Positions 46,301-54,170 of a stretch of 54,170 bases of DNA are shown piece by piece. The DNA is from a bacterium (GTDB lineage Bacteria > Auribacterota > UBA3054). Position numbers and translations under genes: made by a program. The stretch is taken from assembly GCA_017616555.1 (NCBI GenBank), contig JAFZXZ010000015.1, positions 1 through 54,170 on the forward strand, read 5' to 3'. Position 1 is the first letter of the stretch. Each line of letters opens with the position of its first letter. The notes under the pieces are model-generated. The model searched no databases. It was given only the letters and a program-made list of their open reading frames with translations, and was not told the origin of the DNA.

Positions 46301-47616
46301 AAACGATCTTGAAAGTTTTGTTATTGACCGCTTTCCTTTCCGCGGCGGTCTTCGGGGAAACTCCTGTTGTCAACGTCAGCGTCAGCTGCCATCAGCGCTG
46401 GCCCTGGAACGGCAAAGTTGACATCGATTATTCGGTGGAGACGACCAACGAGGCCACCTCACCTGTCTTTGCCGTTGCTTTCTTCGGCAGGATCGACGAT
46501 TCCGAGCCTTTCGCTCTCCAGAGCATCAAAGGCGAGGGCTCCAGGGGCTACGTTTTCGGTTCGGGCGTCAAGCGCGTGACCTGGAACGCCAGCGTTGACA
46601 AGCCCTTCACCACTACCCAGAAGCTGAGCGTAGGCGTCACCGCTCAGGACATCACCGCGAACGCAAAGTATATCTGCCTTACCCTGAGCGACGGAAGCCT
46701 TAACGTGAGCGTCAACGGTCCGGATCTTGAAAACGAGGCCTCCAAGACGACCCAGATGTGGTTCAGAAGAGTGGAGCCGGGAACGTTTGTGACGGGTTCT
46801 CCCGAGAACGAGGTCGGCCATAAGAAGAATGCTGCCGCCGAGGTGCAGCGCACCCTTACGGTGACGAAAGCCTTCTATCTCGGCGTCTTTGAAGTCACCC
46901 AGGCTCAGTACCAGAACATCACTGGCAAGAACCCTTCCACTTCCAGCCCCGGCGAAATGCTCTGCCCGGTCAACAACGTTTCCTATTACGACCTGAGAGG
47001 AAGCGAGCTTGGAAGCACCTGGCCGCAGTACCAGGACTACCGCATCGACACGAACAGCTTCTTCTACACTGTGCGCAGCTTCGTTGACAACGGCATGATC
47101 TTCGATCTGCCGACCGACGCCCAGTGGGAAATGGCCTGCCGCGCCGGAACGACGACCGCCTGGAACAACGGCGTAGCCTGGCTTGTTCCGGAAGAAGATC
47201 CTGAAAGTGGCATAAACTCCGCTGATAGCGAGGTCGTCGAGACTAAAGAGGAGGAAGCGGCGGTACAGAGACATTGCGATAATCTTGATCTGCTCGGCTG
47301 GTACAGTGACAATACCGATTACACTCGCTGCCAAAACGTCGGCCAGAAGCTTCCCAACGCTCTTGGCCTTTACGACATGCACGGCAACGTTTGGGAATGG
47401 TGCATAACGAGAGTTTACCGCGGCGGATCTTACACGAGCATCGACTCGCCGGGCCCCATGACCGGAAACACCCGTTCTCTGCGCGGCGGCGCCTGGGACG
47501 AATGGGCGGTCAGAGCCCGTTCCGCCAGACGTTTCGCCTGCGACCCGAAAAAGGGAACGACCGGCAACATGACGACTTCCTCAGTCGGCTTCAGGATCGC
47601 GATCATCATCCAGTAG
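46297..47616 (+). CDS. SUMF1-fold secreted protein, copy 1
   Basis: A 439-residue protein with a signal peptide (KTILKVLLLTAFLSAAVFG). Residues 25-140 form a beta-sandwich with the block RWPWNGKVDI, shared with the next gene. From about 150 comes a formylglycine-generating-enzyme/SUMF1 domain: FRRVEPGTFVTGSPENEVGH, FYLGVFEVTQAQYQ, DLPTDAQWEMACRAGTTT and YDMHGNVWEWC. The pair of active-site cysteines of true FGE near the C-terminus is not seen (the region reads RGGAWDEWAVRARSARRFAC), so it is probably a ligand-binding or structural form. Fold assignment is firm; the job is unknown. Confidence 0.82.
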   Translation: MKTILKVLLLTAFLSAAVFGETPVVNVSVSCHQRWPWNGKVDIDYSVETTNEATSPVFAVAFFGRIDDSEPFALQSIKGEGSRGYVFGSGVKRVTWNASVDKPFTTTQKLSVGVTAQDITANAKYICLTLSDGSLNVSVNGPDLENEASKTTQMWFRRVEPGTFVTGSPENEVGHKKNAAAEVQRTLTVTKAFYLGVFEVTQAQYQNITGKNPSTSSPGEMLCPVNNVSYYDLRGSELGSTWPQYQDYRIDTNSFFYTVRSFVDNGMIFDLPTDAQWEMACRAGTTTAWNNGVAWLVPEEDPESGINSADSEVVETKEEEAAVQRHCDNLDLLGWYSDNTDYTRCQNVGQKLPNALGLYDMHGNVWEWCITRVYRGGSYTSIDSPGPMTGNTRSLRGGAWDEWAVRARSARRFACDPKKGTTGNMTTSSVGFRIAIIIQ

Positions 47617-47645
47617 TTAAATTCGAATCAACATCAGGAAACTGT

Positions 47646-48872
47646 ATGAAAATAAACAGCAAGACAACGATCATGGCCCTGGCGGCCCTTTTTGCCGCGC
47701 AGGTTTGGGCCGATGCGGTCGTGTCCGTCAGTTGCCAGCAGCGCTGGCCCTGGAACGGCAAAGTCGACATCAACTACATTCTGGCTCCCAGCGAGGCGAC
47801 CTGCCCCGTTTACAGCGTTAAGTTTTACGCCAGCATCGACGGCAGGGAATGCTTCGAACTTACGGATATCGTCGGCGACGGCGCCTGCGGTATTGCCCTT
47901 GGTTCGGGCGCGAAGCGCGTGACTTGGGATTCAAACGCTTCGGGCCGCGCTATCAATACCGACAACATGAAGATCGGCGTGGCCGCCAGGGAAGTTACCG
48001 GAGGCGCTACCTATCTTCACTACAACATCGCCAACAGGAAGATGGATATCTCCGCCACGCTCCCCAAAGTTTTGGAGTCGGCTGCCAAGACCAAAGAGCT
48101 CTGGTTCCGCCGCGTGGAGCCCGGCACTTTCGAGATGGGTTCCCCCGAAGAGGAGACAGGCCACTTAGACAACAACAACAACGAGGTGCGCCACACCGTC
48201 ACCATAACGAAAGCTTATTACATCGGCGTTTATGAGTTGACCCAGGGACAGTTCATAAATCTATTCAACGAGAACCCCACCCAGAACGGATCTGTTGACC
48301 CTAATTCCACTCTGCCTGCGACCAACGTTTCCTACGCTATGATGAGGGGCAGCGTTTTCGGCAGCACCTGGCCGGAGCACACCGACTACATGGTTGACGC
48401 CGACAGCTACCTCGGAAGATTGCGCGAACAAGCTAGAAATTCCTTCACCTTCGATCTTCCTACGGAAGCGCAGTGGGAGAAGGCCTGCCGCGCCGGAACG
48501 ACCACCGCCTGGAACAACGGCGTAGCCTGGGAAGAAACTGGCAATGGCACGACGAACACAGTCCTTGACAGCCTTGGCTGGTACAGGGGCAACGGCAACT
48601 CGCTGCACTCCGTCGGCCTGAAACTCCCGAACGCCCTCGGACTTTACGATATGCACGGCGGTGTCTGGGAATGGTGCATTGACCGCTATGCGGTCGACAA
48701 CACGGCTTTCACGCTTGATCCGGTCGGCCCCGCTGCCAAGACCAATTACCGCGTCATCAGAGGCGGCGCTTATAACGAATGGGCCATAAGATGCCGTTCC
48801 TCCAGAAGGATGGGCTTTTCCACGACCGACCGCGGCGGCAACAGAGGCGTCAGGCTTGCCATCGTAAAGTAA
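47646..48872 (+). CDS. SUMF1-fold secreted protein, copy 2
   Basis: A 408-residue paralogue of the preceding gene with the same architecture: signal peptide, RWPWNGKVDI sandwich domain and SUMF1 domain (FRRVEPGTFEMGSPEEETGH, YYIGVYELTQGQF, DLPTEAQWEKACRAGTTT, LPNALGLYDMHGGVWEWC). The ATG at 47646 is used because a signal peptide follows at once; in-frame starts as far as 47391 lie in the previous gene. The last part (RGGAYNEWAIRCRSSRRM) also lacks the FGE cysteine pair in its usual place. Tandem copies suggest a duplicated surface component. A strong terminator follows. Confidence 0.82.
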   Translation: MKINSKTTIMALAALFAAQVWADAVVSVSCQQRWPWNGKVDINYILAPSEATCPVYSVKFYASIDGRECFELTDIVGDGACGIALGSGAKRVTWDSNASGRAINTDNMKIGVAAREVTGGATYLHYNIANRKMDISATLPKVLESAAKTKELWFRRVEPGTFEMGSPEEETGHLDNNNNEVRHTVTITKAYYIGVYELTQGQFINLFNENPTQNGSVDPNSTLPATNVSYAMMRGSVFGSTWPEHTDYMVDADSYLGRLREQARNSFTFDLPTEAQWEKACRAGTTTAWNNGVAWEETGNGTTNTVLDSLGWYRGNGNSLHSVGLKLPNALGLYDMHGGVWEWCIDRYAVDNTAFTLDPVGPAAKTNYRVIRGGAYNEWAIRCRSSRRMGFSTTDRGGNRGVRLAIVK

Positions 48873-48902
48873 ACGTTTCTAAAAAAGCTTTCTCAAAAGA
48901 AA

Positions 48903-48933
48903 CGGGCGGCATCAGCCGCCCGCTTTTTATTTT
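48903..48933 (+). terminator. Intrinsic terminator after the SUMF1 operon
   Basis: CGGGCGGC (48903-48910), ATCA loop, GCCGCCCG (48915-48922) and a T-run. The core and loop closely resemble the terminator at 7550, suggesting a shared terminator style in this genome. Confidence 0.9.
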
Positions 48934-48954
48934 GCTCCCAAATCGGGGGTAAAT

Positions 48955-48963
48955 TGGTATAAT
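48955..48963 (+). promoter_or_regulatory. Extended -10 promoter for potassium uptake genes
   Basis: TGG then a perfect TATAAT (48958-48963), ending eight bases before the ATG at 48972. There is no convincing -35 or Shine-Dalgarno, so a leaderless transcript is predicted. Confidence 0.6.
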
Positions 48964-48971
48964 ATATAAAT

Positions 48972-51044
48972 ATGCTAATATTCCGTGTAAAAGAAGTCTT
49001 GGTCCAGAGAGAGACTAAGAACGCCCTGCTTTTGCTTTTGGCGGAACTGGTTTGCAACGTCTTTCTCGTAGCCTTCGCTTTCGGAACGGGAAGGCTGACC
49101 GACCCCTTGTTCCTTTCCGTTTTGGTTGGGAACGTCCTGCTTTTGGCCGGTGCCTTTGCCCTTTCTTCGAAAAGGCCGCTTAGCACATTGCTTTTGGGTT
49201 CTTTGCTCGCTTTTGCCTTCGCTCCGCTCTTCTTCTGCTGGACTACCGATTGGCGCAGCTGGCTTCTTGGCCTGGCGCCCGCCATCTTCTGCGGCTTCCT
49301 TGTCTTCAGGGTGGCTTTCAGCTTCCATCGCGCCAACGTTGACGCGGAGGCGGCTGTCCTGAACGAGAGACGCTGGCTGAAGCCTGTTTTCGGCCCCAGG
49401 ACGATGCTGTACATGCCCCTGAACTGGGTGGCGCTCTTTTCGCTCTCGCTTTTGCTCTACCGCGCCGATGTTTTAAGTTGGCCGGCTTTTGCCGCGAGCT
49501 CAGTTCTGGCGCTCTGGGCGCTTTACGGCAGCTTCCGCTGCGAAATGCATCTCTACAAGCGCAGCAAAGGGAAATTCTGCTTCTTTATCCTGACGGCCTT
49601 CGTTTTGACGATCGCGGCCTTCGCTTTCGGCGAGTGGTCGCTTGGCCTGCTTGGCGTGATGGCGGTCTTGAGCTTTGTCATAATGCATTATTTCGCCCGT
49701 TCTGCCGCCTTCGACCGCTTCAGCAACTATTTCTTCCAACACCCGGCGCTTTTATTGGTCGTGAGCTTTTTGGGCGTCATCCTTACGGGAACGTACCTTC
49801 TGGCTCTGCCCTGGGTTCTGAACAAGGGCTGCGACATCGGCTTGGTGGACGCGCTCTTCATGTCGGCTTCCGCGACCTGCGTGACGGGATTGGCGACGGT
49901 CGATATCTCGAAGGTCTTTTCCTTCAGCGGTCAGGTCGTCATCCTTGGCCTCATCCAGGTCGGCGGCTTGGGCATCATGACCTTGTCAACTTTCAGCGCG
50001 CTGGTTTTGGGGAGAGCCATCGGACTCCGGCAGGAGTATTTCGTCAAGGATATGCTGGGTGAGAAGCGTCAGTCGAACGTTTTGCCTTTGACGATTTTCA
50101 TTTGCACCGCGACCTTCATCATTGAGGCCGTGGGCGTTGCTTTCCTTTTCCCGCAGATGCTCCACATGGGCCTGGGCTGGAAGGCCTCGCTCTGGAAGAG
50201 CGTCTTCCATTCCGTTTCGGCTTTCTGCAACGGCGGTCTCTCTTTGCAGACCGACAGCCTCATGATGTTCCAGCATCACCCCTGGATCCTTCTGACCTTC
50301 ACGGCGCTCATCGTGGCGGGCGGTCTTGGCTTCGGCGTTCTCAGTTGGATCAGTGATTTCGTGCGCTTCAAGAAGCCGCATTCCAATTTCTACGTCAGCG
50401 TCGTTCTGGTGGGAACGCTTATTCTGGTCTTCGGCGGCACGGTAGGCTTTTTGCTTTGGGATCATGCGCGCGGCTTGCAAGGTTTCAACTGGCCTGAAAA
50501 GATCAGCAACGCGCTTTTCTGTTCGGTTACCGCCCGCACGGCGGGCTTCTCGACCTTCGACCTTAACGACATGAGCCGCGCCGGCAGGTTCCTTACCATG
50601 GTGCTTATGTTCGTGGGAGGCGCGCCCGGTTCCACCGCCGGCGGCGTCAAGCTTACGACGCTGGTGATCTTCCTGGCGCTTTTGTTCGCTGTGCTGCGAG
50701 GCAGGGATGACGTGACGCTTGGCCGCCACTCTTTCAACGCCAACACCGTCTGGCGCGCCGTCACGGTCTTCATGCTCTACAACGTCACGTTCCTCACTGG
50801 CTTCATCCTGCTCATCACTTTTGAGAACGGAGGCTACGAGGAACTCCTTTTCGAATCGGTCTCCGCTATCGGCACGACCGGACTCTCCATGGGCATAACC
50901 GAGAAATTAAGCGTCATGGGCAAGCTTGTCATTACCGCCATGATGTTCATAGGGAGGATCGGTCCTCTTACTTTATTGCTTTTACTGCCGACCAGAAAAC
51001 GCTCGGCTATAGAATATCCCAAGACGCCTTTGATGGTGGGCTAA
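48972..51044 (+). CDS. ktrB: Potassium uptake protein, TrkH/KtrB type, with N-terminal extension
   Basis: A 690-residue inner-membrane channel-like transporter. The common core begins at about residue 256 (HPALLLVVSFLGVILTG). The four selectivity-filter loops are visible as SASATCVTGL, SVSAFCNGGLSL, TARTAGFST and SAIGTTGLS, each with the key glycine, and QVGGLGIMTLS lies between the first two. Typical KtrB proteins are about 440-480 residues; the first 255 here are extra hydrophobic segments of unknown role. The partner RCK gene follows 12 bases later. Confidence 0.88.
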   Translation: MLIFRVKEVLVQRETKNALLLLLAELVCNVFLVAFAFGTGRLTDPLFLSVLVGNVLLLAGAFALSSKRPLSTLLLGSLLAFAFAPLFFCWTTDWRSWLLGLAPAIFCGFLVFRVAFSFHRANVDAEAAVLNERRWLKPVFGPRTMLYMPLNWVALFSLSLLLYRADVLSWPAFAASSVLALWALYGSFRCEMHLYKRSKGKFCFFILTAFVLTIAAFAFGEWSLGLLGVMAVLSFVIMHYFARSAAFDRFSNYFFQHPALLLVVSFLGVILTGTYLLALPWVLNKGCDIGLVDALFMSASATCVTGLATVDISKVFSFSGQVVILGLIQVGGLGIMTLSTFSALVLGRAIGLRQEYFVKDMLGEKRQSNVLPLTIFICTATFIIEAVGVAFLFPQMLHMGLGWKASLWKSVFHSVSAFCNGGLSLQTDSLMMFQHHPWILLTFTALIVAGGLGFGVLSWISDFVRFKKPHSNFYVSVVLVGTLILVFGGTVGFLLWDHARGLQGFNWPEKISNALFCSVTARTAGFSTFDLNDMSRAGRFLTMVLMFVGGAPGSTAGGVKLTTLVIFLALLFAVLRGRDDVTLGRHSFNANTVWRAVTVFMLYNVTFLTGFILLITFENGGYEELLFESVSAIGTTGLSMGITEKLSVMGKLVITAMMFIGRIGPLTLLLLLPTRKRSAIEYPKTPLMVG

Positions 51045-51056
51045 GGAGGAAAACTT

Positions 51057-51739
51057 ATGATAAAAAGATGCGCAGTTATAGGCCTCGGCCGTTTCGGCAC
51101 GGAAGTTGTCCGTTGGCTGGAATCCCATAACATTCCCGTTCTGGCGATCGACTCCGACAAGGACGTGGTCCAGAAAGTGGCGGACGAAGAGAACGTCACG
51201 GGCGCTCTGTGCATGGACTGCACGGACGAATCCGCGCTTTTAGAAGCCGACATCACGTCTATGGAAGTCGTGGTGGTGGCGATAGGCGACCATCATGTCG
51301 AGAACAGCATCATGGTTACGGCTCTGCTGAAGCAGCTGGGCGTAAAGCGCATCGTTGCGAGGGCCAGCTCCGAACTGCACGCAAACATCCTGAAGAAGGT
51401 GGGCGCGACGGAAGCGGTCAACCCCGAGAAGGAAATGGGCTTGCGCGTCGCCAGAATGATCTATGCCCCGAATCTTAGGGAAGTGATCCCCTTCGCCTCA
51501 GGCGCTTCTATCGCGGAAGTCGATCTGCCGAAGAGTTTCGTCGGCAAGAGCATGATCGACCTGAGGCTGAGGGACCGCTACGGCGTCAACGTCATAGGCA
51601 TCAAACGCCTGCCCGTCCAGCGCGAGGAGAACGAGCGCTTCCTTATGCTTTCGCCTGATCCTCACGCGCCGCTGGAAGAGAACGACATCCTGGTGGTCGT
51701 GGGCACCGACACCAACGTCAGGAAATTCACGGACATAAA

Positions 51740-51743
<4 letters not shown>
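51057..51743 (+). CDS. ktrA: Potassium channel regulator, TrkA/KtrA type
   Basis: A 228-residue RCK protein that binds nucleotides and gates KtrB/TrkH at the cytoplasmic face. The Rossmann loop GLGRFGTEV is at residues 8-16, followed by acidic residues IDSDKD at the end of strand 2 (ribose binding). RIVARASSELHANIL and the C-terminal TrkA_C domain (IPFASGASIAEVDLPKSFVG onward) are intact. It is a single-copy RCK subunit, as in Ktr systems, not the doubled TrkA of E. coli. AAGGAGG precedes the ATG. Its end overlaps the glycosyltransferase start. Confidence 0.92.
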
Positions 51744-53717
<1,974 letters not shown>

Positions 53718-53718
53718 T

Positions 53719-54170
53719 ATGCAAAGATTCTTAAAAAGGATCATCGACATTCTTTTCGCGTTGGCGGGATTGCTCTTCTGCGCGATCCCGTGGCTCATTA
53801 TCGCTATCCTCATTAAGCGCGATTCGAAGGGTCCGGTCTTCTTCGTCCAGGAAAGGGCGGGGAAGGACAACAAGCCTTTTATGATCTACAAATTCCGGAC
53901 CATGACGGTCGGAGCGGAGAAGGAAGGCTACTACACCGGAGAAGGCGACGCGAGGATCACGAAAGTCGGCGACTGGCTGAGAAAAACTAGTTTTGACGAA
54001 CTGCCGCAGTTGATCAACATCCTGAACGGCACGATGAGCATCGTGGGGCCCAGGCCTACGCTGCTCTACCAGACGGCGGAGTACGACGAGCACCAGAAGA
54101 AGCGCCTCCTGGTCCCGCCAGGCGTGACGGGCTGGGCCCAGGTCAACGGCCGCAATTCGCTGACCTGGCC
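53719..54170 (+). CDS. Polyprenyl-phosphate sugar transferase, PglC-like (3' end outside window)
   Basis: The first 150 residues of a bacterial sugar transferase that starts glycan synthesis by joining a sugar-1-phosphate to undecaprenyl phosphate. One hydrophobic helix (about 8-30) is followed at once by KRDSKGPVFFVQERAGKDN and FMIYKFRTM, then DELPQLINIL, SIVGPRP and PGVTGWAQVNGRN. There is only one N-terminal membrane segment, as in the small PglC/WcaJ-core type, not the five-helix WbaP type. It begins one base after the epimerase stop and runs off the right edge. Confidence 0.92.
   Translation, partial: MQRFLKRIIDILFALAGLLFCAIPWLIIAILIKRDSKGPVFFVQERAGKDNKPFMIYKFRTMTVGAEKEGYYTGEGDARITKVGDWLRKTSFDELPQLINILNGTMSIVGPRPTLLYQTAEYDEHQKKRLLVPPGVTGWAQVNGRNSLTW

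Noticed and set aside
47391..47645. Long upstream extension of SUMF1 copy 2
   Set aside because: It overlaps the end of copy 1; the ATG at 47646 is followed directly by a signal peptide like that of copy 1.
46297..48872. Active formylglycine-generating enzymes
   Set aside because: The SUMF1 fold is present, but the cysteine pair expected near the C-terminus is missing in both, and there is no sulfatase gene near.

Overview
The window is a dense stretch of bacterial chromosome: 47 protein genes (two cut by the window edges) and one tRNA-Pro, with no gene-free stretch longer than about 280 bases. No rRNA, CRISPR array, insertion sequence, integrase or phage gene was seen. Several features point to the PVC superphylum, most likely an uncultured anaerobic or gut-type member of Lentisphaerota/Kiritimatiellota: tandem secreted SUMF1-fold proteins with an N-terminal RWPWNGKVDI domain, a PEP-CTERM-like anchor, a Gld-like ABC/DUF4340 operon, a type III glutamine synthetase and a GlmL-like ATPase. 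This placement is inferred from gene content and should be treated as moderate confidence.

Layout. (1) 1-4778: an overlapping GC-rich module (membrane protein end, GNAT-like protein, OleC-like adenylate-forming ligase), followed after a clear promoter by an extended SDR/thioester-reductase-like protein and a lipoprotein. (2) 4808-7534: RNase E/G, an FmdB zinc ribbon and HisF, closed by a bidirectional terminator. (3) 7571-9925, minus strand: an AT-rich secreted GLUG-like protein and a fusion of two Nudix domains. (4) 10016-20096: an eight-gene operon of Gld-like ABC transporter (ATPase, permease, GldG-like), a DUF4340-like protein, a 983-residue secreted protein and three small envelope proteins. 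(5) 26353-20098, minus strand: TolB-like, PfkB kinase, DJ-1, glutamine synthetase III and homoserine dehydrogenase. (6) 26495-32578: tRNA-Pro, a flippase, transketolase, a YfhO-like membrane protein and a 50-residue lipoprotein. (7) 32632-35819: a three-gene unit of a small hydrophobic protein, a GlmL/MutL-like ATPase and a lipoyl-like/KOW protein. (8) 35875-39638: ROK-like protein, PIG-L deacetylase, NagB and uracil-DNA glycosylase, meeting a convergent aminotransferase. (9) 40939-45130: Pta, a solute-binding protein and a secreted esterase. (10) 45410-48872: PEP-CTERM-like protein and two SUMF1 paralogues. (11) 48972-51743: KtrB/TrkH and KtrA/TrkA potassium uptake. (12) 51740 to the right edge: the start of a surface-polysaccharide cluster (GT2, GDP-fucose synthase-like, PglC-like sugar transferase).

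Regulation. Most transcription units start at recognisable sigma70-type boxes, usually with an extended TGn before the -10. At four genes the -10 box ends only 6-8 nt before the start codon and no Shine-Dalgarno is present, which predicts leaderless mRNAs. Strong hairpin-plus-T-run terminators are seen at 7550, 45157 and 48903. The least-explained parts are the GlmL-like three-gene unit, the Gld-like/DUF4340 operon with its large secreted protein, the OleC-like module at the left edge and the SUMF1/PEP-CTERM operon.
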